A stretch of 51,599 nt of DNA from the NCBI RefSeq assembly GCF_003352915.1, contig NZ_CP022314.1, forward strand, positions 2,323,353 through 2,374,951, read 5' to 3'. Below the pieces are notes generated by a model. That model made no database searches, was not told the DNA's origin, and saw only the letters and a list, made by a program, of their open reading frames with translations. Below, piece by piece: positions 8,455 to 17,430 of this stretch; the first letter of the stretch is position 1, and the number at the start of each line of letters is the position of its first letter. The stretch is from Arthrobacter sp. PM3. GTDB taxonomy: Bacteria; Actinomycetota; Actinomycetes; Actinomycetales; Micrococcaceae. Made by a program: the position numbers and the translations under genes.

Positions 8455-9803
8455 TGGCACGTCCCGCCGTCACGAACACCCTCCGGGACGCGGCCCGGAG
8501 CCGCCGCGGAACTGTACCACCGACCCGCGCCCTGGCGGCCGCCGCCGCAGCCGCCCTGGCGCTGACGGGCTGCCTGGGTCCTGCCGGCAGCGCCCGGGTC
8601 TCCAGCGCCGACGCCAGCGGCGACGGAACCCTGCGCATCGGCCTGCTCCTGGACAACACGGGCCCGCAGAATTTTCTCAACGCCCCGCAGCTGGCCGCGG
8701 CCAAGCTTGCTGTCAAGGACATCAACGACGCCGGCGGCCACAAGGGAAAGCCCGTGGAACTGCTGCCGGAAACCGTCAGCGCGGACACCGCCGCCCAGGC
8801 CAAGGCACTCGTGGGGGCCAAGGCCGACGTCGTGATCGGTCCGACCGATTCCAGCCGCGCGCCGGCCGCCATCGACGTGCTCGCCAACGCCAAAGTGGCG
8901 GTCATCTCGCCAGCCAACTCCGCAGCCGCGCTCAGCAACTACAAGAGCGGCGGCTACTATTTCCGCACGGCCGCGGCCGACGTCGCGCAGGCCCCCGTCC
9001 TGGCCAAGCTGGCCAAAGACGGCGGCGCCAAAACCCTCGCGGTGCTGCATGAGGAAGGCGATTACGGCAAAGGTGTCGGCGCCGCCGTCGCCGCGGCCGC
9101 CACGCAGTCGGGACTGGAAACCGTGGCGCAGGCCGAATTCAAGCCGGGCCAGGCGCAGCAGGCCGTCGCGGACGTCAAGGCCGCCAATCCCGACGCCGTG
9201 GTCCTGGTCGCGCGCGAAGGCGCCCAGGGTGCCATCGCCGAACTGAACAACGCCGGCCTCGCCGGCAAGAAGCTGGTGCTCAGCGACGGAGCCGTCAGCC
9301 AGTATGGCTCCGGACTGGGCGCGCGGGCGCTCGAGGGCGCCCGCGGGGTCCTCCCCGGAGTGTTCCCGTCCGCGGAGTTCCAGGCCGACCTCGTTGCCGT
9401 CGACCCCGGCCTGAAGGACATGATCTTCGCCGCCGAGACCTACGACGCCGTCACCCTCGCGGGCATCGCGGCCGCCGCGGCTGAAGACGATGCCGGCACT
9501 TCCATCGCCGCCTCGCTCGTGGGCGTCTCCGGGGGAATCTCCGCCGCAGGTGGTCAATCAGCCGGCCAGTCAGCCGGCCAGTCAGCCGGCCCGTCCGCCG
9601 CCGAGGTGTGCACGAGCTACAAGGCCTGCACCGACGCCCTCCGGGCCGGCCGCCGGCCCGACTACGACGGCCAGTCCGGGCGGATCAACTTCGATGCCCA
9701 CGGTGACATCACGCAGGCGAACTACGTGGTCTACACCTACGGCGCGGACAACCAGGCCAAAATGACCGGGACGGAAACCGCCGGAAGCAGCGGCGGCGGC
9801 TGA
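8454..9803 (+). CDS. ABC-type substrate-binding lipoprotein (branched-chain amino acid / type 1 periplasmic-binding fold)
   Basis: The 449-residue protein has a lipoprotein signal: basic N-terminus, an Ala-rich hydrophobic core and the lipobox LTGC with the lipid-modified Cys40. The mature part has the Leu/Ile/Val-binding fold, starting with LRIGLLLDNTGPQNFL and continuing KDINDAGG, VVIGPTDS and FFAAETYDAV-like segments. Three SAGQ repeats lie at about residues 369-380. No permease or ATPase genes are adjacent, so it is either an orphan binding protein or a receptor for another system. Translation starts at GTG 8454, overlapping the csp stop. The ligand is unknown. Confidence 0.88.
   Translation: MARPAVTNTLRDAARSRRGTVPPTRALAAAAAAALALTGCLGPAGSARVSSADASGDGTLRIGLLLDNTGPQNFLNAPQLAAAKLAVKDINDAGGHKGKPVELLPETVSADTAAQAKALVGAKADVVIGPTDSSRAPAAIDVLANAKVAVISPANSAAALSNYKSGGYYFRTAAADVAQAPVLAKLAKDGGAKTLAVLHEEGDYGKGVGAAVAAAATQSGLETVAQAEFKPGQAQQAVADVKAANPDAVVLVAREGAQGAIAELNNAGLAGKKLVLSDGAVSQYGSGLGARALEGARGVLPGVFPSAEFQADLVAVDPGLKDMIFAAETYDAVTLAGIAAAAAEDDAGTSIAASLVGVSGGISAAGGQSAGQSAGQSAGPSAAEVCTSYKACTDALRAGRRPDYDGQSGRINFDAHGDITQANYVVYTYGADNQAKMTGTETAGSSGGG
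9558..9593 (+). repeat. Three in-frame 12-bp tandem repeats (SAGQ codons) in the binding lipoprotein gene
   Basis: TCAGCCGGCCAG occurs at 9558-9569 and 9570-9581, with a one-base variant at 9582-9593. The period is a multiple of three, so copy-number change would alter only a Ser-Ala-Gly-Gln linker. Confidence 0.9.
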
Positions 9804-9854
9804 TCGCTCGTAGCGAATTGCGCCCGGGCGGCGGGCGTTCCGGCCCGGGCACTG

Positions 9855-9881
9855 CTTGCACTCTCCCCGGGGGAGTGCTAA
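9855..9881 (+). promoter_or_regulatory. CIRCE operator 1 (HrcA site) upstream of groEL
   Basis: CTTGCACTC, nine bases, then GAGTGCTAA. This matches the CIRCE consensus TTAGCACTC-N9-GAGTGCTAA with two differences in the left arm. HrcA binds such inverted repeats to repress chaperonin genes. Confidence 0.92.
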
Positions 9882-9889
9882 TTATTGAC

Positions 9890-9916
9890 TTAGCACTCCA
9901 GCGCACTGACTGCTAA
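9890..9916 (+). promoter_or_regulatory. CIRCE operator 2 (HrcA site) upstream of groEL
   Basis: TTAGCACTC, nine bases, then GACTGCTAA: a perfect left arm and one mismatch on the right. It is eight bases after operator 1. A -35-like TTGACT (9885-9890) overlaps its first base and a -10-like TAACAC (9914-9919) its right arm, so the promoter probably lies in the operators. A 5' untranslated region of roughly 170 bases follows, with GAAAGGA about 12 bases before the groEL ATG. Confidence 0.9.
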
Positions 9917-9990
9917 CACGGCGCCCGGCCCAGCCGGTCGCGCTGTGGGGCGGCCGGTCCAGGAGTTAGAGGAACACCTTGCTGGGGTGA

Positions 9991-11736
<1,746 letters not shown>

Positions 11737-11772
11737 CCACCAGGCCTCCGGCCACCTGAACTGACTGTTCAG

Positions 11773-11813
11773 CGACGGCGGTCCCACCTCGCGGTGGGGC
11801 CGCCGTCGTCGTT
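11773..11813 (+). terminator. groEL terminator hairpin
   Basis: Arms 11773-11788 and 11793-11808 form a 16-bp stem (one G-U pair) with loop TCGC, followed by GTCGTCGTTT. It lies 37 bases after the groEL stop. Confidence 0.85.
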
Positions 11814-11832
11814 TAATCACGACCAACCAAGC

Positions 11833-12073
11833 GACCCTCCCTCACTTCCGGCCGTCCCGCCCCCGACCCTCCCTCACGTCTTGCAGTTCCATAGCCGACC
11901 CTCTCTCAGCTTCCGCGCCGCTCACGCCAACGCTCCTCCAACCCGAAAGTAGGAGGCGAAGGAGGGTTGGGCTGGTAGGTGCGGGAAGTGAGGGAGGGTT
12001 GGGCTGGTGGGTGCGGGAGGTGAGGGAGGGTTGGGCTGGTGCGTGCAGGAGGTGAGGGAGGGTTGGGTGGGTG
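11833..12073. repeat. 32-bp-periodic repeat block with two oppositely oriented arms
   Basis: Right arm: three direct copies of a 32-bp unit beginning GGAGGGTTGGGCTGGT at 11961, 11993 and 12025, then a partial copy from 12057. Left arm: GACCCTCCCTCAC or a close variant at 11833, 11865 and 11897, also exactly 32 bases apart. This is the reverse complement of the unit junction GTGAGGGAGGGT. Between the arms is unrelated sequence (about 11910-11960). The copies abut with no spacers, so it is not a CRISPR. It fills the gap between the groEL terminator and the RNase H start, and no gene is visible in it. Confidence 0.85.
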
Positions 12074-12099
12074 TCGGCGGGGTCTGGCAGGATAGGTCA

Positions 12100-13086
12100 G
12101 TGACGATTACTGCAGCGGCCGACGGTTCGGCCTTAGGAAATCCTGGCCCGGCCGGCTGGGCCTGGTACGTGAATGACGACTGCTGGCGCGCCGGCGGATG
12201 GCCGCACGGAACCAACAACCAGGGCGAACTGATGGCGGTGCTGGATCTGTTCCGGGCCACGGCGCACATACCCGGTGAAGAGCTGCTGATCCTCTGCGAC
12301 AGCCAGTACGTCATCAATGCCGTGACCAAGTGGATGCCGGGCTGGAAGCGCAAGGGCTGGCGCAAGGCCGACGGCAAGCCGGTCCTGAACGTGGACCTCC
12401 TCAAGGAGATCGACCAGGAACTCAAGGGCCGCAAGTACACCTTCGAATGGGTGCGGGGCCATGCCGGGCACGACCTCAACGAGGCCGCCGATGACCGCGC
12501 CCGGGCCGCCGCCACCGCCTATCAGCAGGGCGTGGCTGTCCGGCAGGGTCCCGGCTTCGGGGCAGCGGCGGGCCCGCTTGCGGACGCCGGCGCCAAGCAA
12601 CCGCAACCCGCGGCGCGGACGGCTGCTGTGCCGTCCGGCCGGCAGGAATTCTCCGACGGGCAGAGCGTCTTCAGCGGCTTCAGCGAACCGGACCTCTTCA
12701 GCGAACTGGACGAGGAACCCGCCGCGTCCGGGGTTCCGGCCGAGGCCAGCGCCGAAGCGGTGGTCGAGTCCCTCGAACGCGAGCTGCTCCGCCCGGAAAC
12801 CCGCGCGGACCTGGGCCGCACCGGCGTCCTGCTCCACCCGGACTTCACCGAGATCGGCAGCTCCGGCCGGATCTGGACCCGCGACACCATGCTGATGGCC
12901 CTGGAGGACAACCCGGGCGGACCCGTCGATCTCGAACTCCTGGGCGCCGACCGGCTGGGCGAGAAGACCGTGCTCCTGACCTACCGCAGCCACACCCGGG
13001 AGGGCTCGGCCCTGCGCAGCTCCCTGTGGGTCCTGGACGGCGCGCAATGGCGCCTGCGCTTCCACCAGGGCACCCCGGAGTCCTGA
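12100..13086 (+). CDS. rnhA: RNase HI fused to a C-terminal DUF4440-like (NTF2-fold) domain
   Basis: The 328-residue protein starts at GTG 12100. Residues 1-140 are RNase HI: DGSALGNPGP (Asp8), NNQGELMAV (Glu43), LCDSQYVINA (Asp67), and HAGHDLNEAADDRA with His121 and Asp131, giving the full DEDD set. A low-complexity linker (about 145-210) leads to a domain from about residue 220 with GVLLHPDFTEIGSSGRIW and ending WRLRFHQGTPE, the pattern of DUF4440. The nuclease half removes RNA from RNA-DNA hybrids. The role of the second half is unknown. No Shine-Dalgarno sequence is visible, but GGATAGG just upstream may be a -10, so the mRNA may be leaderless. Confidence 0.9.
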   Translation: MTITAAADGSALGNPGPAGWAWYVNDDCWRAGGWPHGTNNQGELMAVLDLFRATAHIPGEELLILCDSQYVINAVTKWMPGWKRKGWRKADGKPVLNVDLLKEIDQELKGRKYTFEWVRGHAGHDLNEAADDRARAAATAYQQGVAVRQGPGFGAAAGPLADAGAKQPQPAARTAAVPSGRQEFSDGQSVFSGFSEPDLFSELDEEPAASGVPAEASAEAVVESLERELLRPETRADLGRTGVLLHPDFTEIGSSGRIWTRDTMLMALEDNPGGPVDLELLGADRLGEKTVLLTYRSHTREGSALRSSLWVLDGAQWRLRFHQGTPES

Positions 13087-13102
13087 CCCGCCCGGGACAG
13101 GC

Positions 13103-13390
13103 TCACATGAAGCGCTGCGTGTTCCCCAGCTCAGCTTCCGCGTAGGTGGCCGCCGCGGAATTCAGTGCCAGGTTGATGGAGGCCAGGGAGGCCTCGACCC
13201 TGCCCTGGGTCAGCGTCCACTCGGCGACCAGATTCTGGAAGCTCGACGCCGCGGAACCGCGCCAGCTGCCCTGGAGCTCATCCAGGCCGAGCTTCATGGC
13301 GTGGACGTCGGCGCTGATCCGCTCAACTGTGGCCCGTACATTGGCGGACTTGAGCTGGAGCAGTTCGGTATCGACGGAAATGATGCTCAT
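13103..13390 (-). CDS. WXG100/ESAT-6-like small helical protein
   Basis: The 95-residue protein begins MSIISVDTELLQLKSANVRA. It has the central helix-turn motif W43-R44-G45 in QGSWRGSAASSF, flanked by two long helices, so size and pattern match WXG100 proteins. Members are usually secreted as dimers by ESX/type VII systems. No EccC ATPase or other secretion gene is present in the window. The ATG at 13388-13390 follows GAGGGC. The gene lies 128 bases downstream of the two-component system in the same direction and may be transcribed with it. Confidence 0.85.
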   Translation of the reverse strand: MSIISVDTELLQLKSANVRATVERISADVHAMKLGLDELQGSWRGSAASSFQNLVAEWTLTQGRVEASLASINLALNSAAATYAEAELGNTQRFM

Positions 13391-13518
13391 GGGAATGCCC
13401 TCTCGCGTCTTCAGGCGGCAGCAGGCTGAGGCCGCCACATCCGGAGGGTCCGGACTCTTCGAGCGTAGGCACCCGCGCACCCGCGCGGTACCGCCGCCGG
13501 CGGCTATGTGGAGAACTC

Positions 13519-14985
13519 CTACGTGGCAGCTTCCGCGGCGGCCAATTCGGTGGCCTCTTCGTCCAGGAACGGGATGCTGACCACCAAGGTGGCCCCGCCG
13601 CCGTCGGTCTTCTCGACCCGCACGTTGCCGGCATGCGCGCCGACGATGGCCGCGACGATCGCAAGGCCCAGGCCGCTGCCGCCGGTTTCCCGGGTCCGGG
13701 ATGTGTCCGCGCGGTAGAAGCGTTCGAAGATCCGGGCCGCCTCGTCGTCCGGAACGCCCGGCCCGTGGTCGCGGACCTCGATCACGGACTGCCGGTCGCC
13801 GCCGGGCGCCGTCCGGACTCCCACACCGATTTCGATCGGGGTGCCCTCCGGGGTGTACCGCAGGGCATTGCCGACCAGGTTACTGACCACCTGGCGCAGC
13901 TTCGCCTCATCGCCCAGCACGGGGGCCGCAGCCGGGGCCGCGCCGTCGAGCCCGGTGAGCGTGATGGTGCGGCTGCGGTCGCTGGCCTGGGTATCCACCA
14001 CGGCGTCATTGGCCAGCAGGAGCAGATCGGCGGGTTTCTGCTGCAGCGGGCGCTGCTCGTCGATCCGGGCCAGCAGGAGCAGGTCCTCCACCATCGCCCC
14101 CATGCGTTTGGCTTCGCTTTCGATCCGTCCCATCGCGGTGGCGACGTCCTCCGGGGTGGACAGGGCACCGTGCCGGTACAGTTCGGAGAAGCCCCGGATG
14201 GTCACCAGCGGGGTGCGCAGCTCGTGCGAGGCGTCGGCGGCGAAGCGCCGCATCCGGGCCTCGGACGCCATCCGGGCCGCAAATGCTGTTTCAATGTGCG
14301 CGAGCATGGCGTTCAGGGAGCTGCCGAGCCGGCCCACCTCCGTGCCCGGGTTTTCCACCTCCACCCGCCGGGAGAGGTCGCCCGCGGCGATCGCGGCGGC
14401 CGTTTTCTCCACCCGGGCCAGCGGGCGGAAGGAGCGCGAGACGGTCCACGTCGCGATAAAGAACGCCAGGACCAGGGTCAGCAGGCCCACCCCCACCACC
14501 ACCAGGGCGGCGTGCTCCATCACGGAATCGACCGGGTCCAGCGGCAGCCCGATGATGACGACGGCATTGCGCTGGTTGTTGTCCACCACATTGACCGCCA
14601 CGACCCGCCAGTTGCCGCTCTCGGTGCCGCGCACCTGGAACGGCACCAGCTGGCGTTCCCGGGCCTCCACCGCGGAAAAGGTGTTGATGGCCGGATGCGA
14701 GTCCTTGTCGCCGCCGAAGGTGTAGGGCGGCATGCCCGGGCTGAAGAGCATCAGCGAGTAGTCAGTGGGAACGTTGGGGTTGGCCACCTGCAGCTGGCTG
14801 AAGGACTGCTGCTGGCGTGCGGAATCGACGGCGGCCCGGAGCTTGTCGTCCACCTGGCCCTGCAGGAAGCTGTGCAGCAGGGTCAGCGTGCCGGCGCCCG
14901 TGGCGGTGAGGGCCACGAGCATCAGGGCCATCATGATGGCCACCAGCTGCGACCGCAGCGACGCCGACTTCCAGCGGTGTAGCAA
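13519..14985 (-). CDS. Two-component sensor histidine kinase
   Basis: The 488-residue protein has a transmembrane helix at about 13-34, an external sensor region (35-158), and a second helix at about 159-179. A HAMP linker ends in GDLSRRVEVENPGTEVG. The HisKA dimerisation helix carries DASHELRTPL with phospho-accepting His254, and a HATPase domain has the N-box NLVGNALRY and glycine motifs DHGPGVP and GGSGLGL. It autophosphorylates and passes phosphate to the adjacent regulator. The start is TTG 14983-14985, two bases after the regulator stop, which suggests translational coupling. The stimulus is unknown. Layout resembles MprB/TrcS-type actinobacterial kinases. Confidence 0.95.
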   Translation of the reverse strand: MLHRWKSASLRSQLVAIMMALMLVALTATGAGTLTLLHSFLQGQVDDKLRAAVDSARQQQSFSQLQVANPNVPTDYSLMLFSPGMPPYTFGGDKDSHPAINTFSAVEARERQLVPFQVRGTESGNWRVVAVNVVDNNQRNAVVIIGLPLDPVDSVMEHAALVVVGVGLLTLVLAFFIATWTVSRSFRPLARVEKTAAAIAAGDLSRRVEVENPGTEVGRLGSSLNAMLAHIETAFAARMASEARMRRFAADASHELRTPLVTIRGFSELYRHGALSTPEDVATAMGRIESEAKRMGAMVEDLLLLARIDEQRPLQQKPADLLLLANDAVVDTQASDRSRTITLTGLDGAAPAAAPVLGDEAKLRQVVSNLVGNALRYTPEGTPIEIGVGVRTAPGGDRQSVIEVRDHGPGVPDDEAARIFERFYRADTSRTRETGGSGLGLAIVAAIVGAHAGNVRVEKTDGGGATLVVSIPFLDEEATELAAAEAAT

Positions 14986-14987
14986 GG

Positions 14988-15698
14988 TCAGCGCTTCTCC
15001 GCGGTCCGCAGGACGTAGCCGACGCCGCGCTTGGTCTGGATCAGCGCCGGGGCGTCCGGATCGATGTCCACTTTGCGGCGCAGGTAGGAGATGTAGGACT
15101 CAACGATCGAGGCATCGCCGTTGAAGTCGTACTCCCACACATGGTCCAGGATCTGGGCTTTGGACAGGACCCGGTTCGGGTTGAGCATGAGGTAGCGCAG
15201 GAGCTTGAACTCGGTGGGGGAGAGCTCGATCACGGTGCCGCCGCGGCGGACCTCATGGGCGTCGTCGTCGAGCTGGAGGTCATCGACCCGGATCACGGCG
15301 TCGTCGTCCATCTGCGGCTGGGTGCGCCGGAGCACCGCGCGGATGCGGGCCACCACTTCGTCGAGGCTGAAGGGCTTGGTGACGTAGTCGTCGCCGCCCA
15401 CGGTCAGGCCGGTGACCTTGTCCTCGGTGTCATCCTTGGCCGTGAGAAACAGGACGGGGAAGTGCTTGCCCGCGGCGCGGAGGCGGCGGGTGACGGTGAA
15501 GCCGTCCATATCGGGCAGCATGACGTCCAGGACGGCGAGGTCCGGGGCGTGCTCATCCGCGGCGGCCAGCGCCTCGCGCCCGCTGCCGGCCGAAACAACT
15601 TCAAAGCCTGCGAAGCGCAGGGAGGTAGAGAGCAGCTCGCGGATGTTGGGTTCATCATCGACGACGAGCAGCTTGGCTTCGGGACCGTTCTTCTTCAT
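14988..15698 (-). CDS. OmpR/PhoB-family response regulator
   Basis: The 236-residue protein has a receiver domain with acidic pair VVDDEP, phosphorylation site Asp58 in LAVLDVMLP, Lys108 in YVTKPF and a following alpha5. A winged-helix output domain has LSPTEFKLLRYLMLNPNRVLSK and ends at GVGYVLR. I chose ATG 15696-15698 (MKKNGPEAKL) because the family fold begins about ten residues later, and the frame upstream covers a palindrome. It is the partner of the kinase gene that starts two bases after its stop. A 7-bp inverted repeat just upstream may be an autoregulatory operator. Confidence 0.95.
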   Translation of the reverse strand: MKKNGPEAKLLVVDDEPNIRELLSTSLRFAGFEVVSAGSGREALAAADEHAPDLAVLDVMLPDMDGFTVTRRLRAAGKHFPVLFLTAKDDTEDKVTGLTVGGDDYVTKPFSLDEVVARIRAVLRRTQPQMDDDAVIRVDDLQLDDDAHEVRRGGTVIELSPTEFKLLRYLMLNPNRVLSKAQILDHVWEYDFNGDASIVESYISYLRRKVDIDPDAPALIQTKRGVGYVLRTAEKR

Positions 15699-15710
15699 GT
15701 TCCCATGATG

Positions 15711-15727
15711 CTCCCAGACTCTGGGAG
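15711..15727 (-). promoter_or_regulatory. Inverted repeat in the response-regulator promoter
   Basis: CTCCCAG-ACT-CTGGGAG, perfect 7-bp arms. On the minus strand a -10-like GATAAC precedes it, so the repeat spans the likely transcription start, 12-28 bases before the response-regulator ATG. It could be an operator; no T-run supports a terminator. Confidence 0.45.
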
Positions 15728-15783
15728 TTATCTGAATGGAAGTTGGGTGTTGCATGGGCTGTTCCGGGTGGGGAGCGGCACGC

Positions 15784-17430
15784 CTAACCGGCGGTGCCGA
15801 CGTCCTTGGCGTCCATGATCCGGTAGGCGTAGCCCTGCTCGGCGAGGAAGCGCTGCCGCTTCGCGGCGAAGTCCTGGTCCAGCGTGTCCCGGGCCACGAG
15901 CGAGTAGAAGCGGGCGGCGCGGCCGTCCTTCTTGGGCCGGAGCAGCCGGCCCAGCCGCTGGGCTTCCTCCTGGCGGGAACCGAACGACCCGGACACCTGG
16001 ATCGCGACGGACGCCTCCGGCAGGTCGATGGAGAAGTTGGCCACCTTGGACACCACGAGGGTCTGCACCTCCCCGGCCCGGAACGCGTCGAAGAGCCGCT
16101 GGCGTTCCTTCACCGAAGTGTCTCCCTTGATCACCGGCGCGTTGAGGCGCTCGCCGATCTCGTCCAGCTGGTCGATGTACTGCCCGATCACCAGCAGCTG
16201 CTCGCCCGCGTGTTCGGCGACGAGCTCCTCCACCACCCGGGTCTTCGTCTCGGAGGTCGCGCACAGGCGGTACTTGTCGGCGTCCTCGGCCATCGCGTAC
16301 GCCACCCGTTCGTCGCGGGGCAGGTCCACCCGGACCTCCACGCAGTCGGCGGGGGCGATGTAGCCCTGGGTCTCGATGTCCTTCCACGGCGCGTCGTAGC
16401 GCTTCGGGCCGATCAGGCTGAAGACCTCGCCCTCCCGGCCGTCCTCGCGCACCAGGGTGGCGGTGAGGCCCAGCCGGCGCCGGGCCTGCAGGTCCGCGGT
16501 CATCCGGAAGATCGGGGCCGGCAGCAGGTGGACCTCGTCGTAGATGATCAGGCCCCAGTCGTTGCCGTCCACGAGTTCCAGGTGCGGGTAGAGCCCGCCG
16601 CGCTTGGTGGTGAGGACCTGGTAGGTGGCGATCGTGACGGGCCGGACTTCCTTGACGGAACCGGAGTACTCGCCGATCTCCTCCTCGGTCAGCGACGTGC
16701 GCCTCAGGAGTTCGTCCTTCCACTGCCGGGCCGAGACGGTGTTGGTCACCAGGACCAGTGTGGTGGTGGAACTGGTGGCCATGGCGGCGGCACCCACGAG
16801 GGTCTTGCCGGCCCCGCAGGGAAGCACGACGACGCCGCTGCCGCCGGCCCAGAAGTTCTCCGTGGCCAGCTGCTGGTAGGGGCGCAGCTTCCAGCCGGAT
16901 TCGTTGAGCATGATGGGGTGCGGGGTGCCGTCCACGTAGCCGGCCAGGTCTTCGGCGGGCCAGCCGATCTTGAGCAGCAGCTGCTTGAGCTGGCCGCGCT
17001 GGGAGGAATGCACCACAACGGTCTCACCGTCGATCCGCGGCCCCAGCAAGGGGGCGATCTTCTTGGCCCGGCTGACCTCTTCCAGCACCGGGTAGTCGGA
17101 GGTGCGCATCACGAGCCCGTGCTGCGGGTCCTTTTCCAGGCGCAGCCGGCCGTACCGGGACATGGTTTCCTCGACGTCGATCAGCAGGGAGTGCGGCACC
17201 GGGAACCGGGAGTACTTCAGCAGGGTGTCCAGCACCTTTTCGGCGTCGAGCCCGGCGGCCCGGGCGTTCCAGAGCCCCAGTGGTGTCAGCCGGTAGCTGT
17301 GCACGTGCTCCGGGGCGCGTTCGAGCTCGGCGAACGCCGCGATCGCGTGGCGGGCTTCCGTGGCGAGCTCGTGGTCGACCTCCAGCAGGATGGTCTTGTC
17401 ACTCTGGACGATCAGGGGCCCGTCATTCAC
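15784..17430 (-). CDS. XPB/Ercc3-type DNA repair helicase
   Basis: The 548-residue SF2 helicase has an N-terminal damage-recognition-like region. Walker A LPCGAGKT is at residues 203-210, motif II DEVH at 298-301, the XPB hallmark RED motif at 328-330 (TLVRED), and motif VI QRLGRLLRPK near the C-terminus. Bacterial XPB homologues unwind DNA 3' to 5' and are thought to act in repair. The start codon overlaps the stop of the upstream 829-residue protein by four bases (ATGA), giving a tightly coupled two-gene unit. The C-terminal YRIMDAKDVG motif is near the end, so the protein is complete. Confidence 0.95.
   Translation of the reverse strand: MNDGPLIVQSDKTILLEVDHELATEARHAIAAFAELERAPEHVHSYRLTPLGLWNARAAGLDAEKVLDTLLKYSRFPVPHSLLIDVEETMSRYGRLRLEKDPQHGLVMRTSDYPVLEEVSRAKKIAPLLGPRIDGETVVVHSSQRGQLKQLLLKIGWPAEDLAGYVDGTPHPIMLNESGWKLRPYQQLATENFWAGGSGVVVLPCGAGKTLVGAAAMATSSTTTLVLVTNTVSARQWKDELLRRTSLTEEEIGEYSGSVKEVRPVTIATYQVLTTKRGGLYPHLELVDGNDWGLIIYDEVHLLPAPIFRMTADLQARRRLGLTATLVREDGREGEVFSLIGPKRYDAPWKDIETQGYIAPADCVEVRVDLPRDERVAYAMAEDADKYRLCATSETKTRVVEELVAEHAGEQLLVIGQYIDQLDEIGERLNAPVIKGDTSVKERQRLFDAFRAGEVQTLVVSKVANFSIDLPEASVAIQVSGSFGSRQEEAQRLGRLLRPKKDGRAARFYSLVARDTLDQDFAAKRQRFLAEQGYAYRIMDAKDVGTAG

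Noticed and set aside
11961..12056. CRISPR array
   Set aside because: The 32-bp units are contiguous, with no spacers, and no cas genes are near.
13103..13390. ESX/type VII secretion locus
   Set aside because: Only a single WXG100 gene; no EccB/C/D/E or mycosin in the window.
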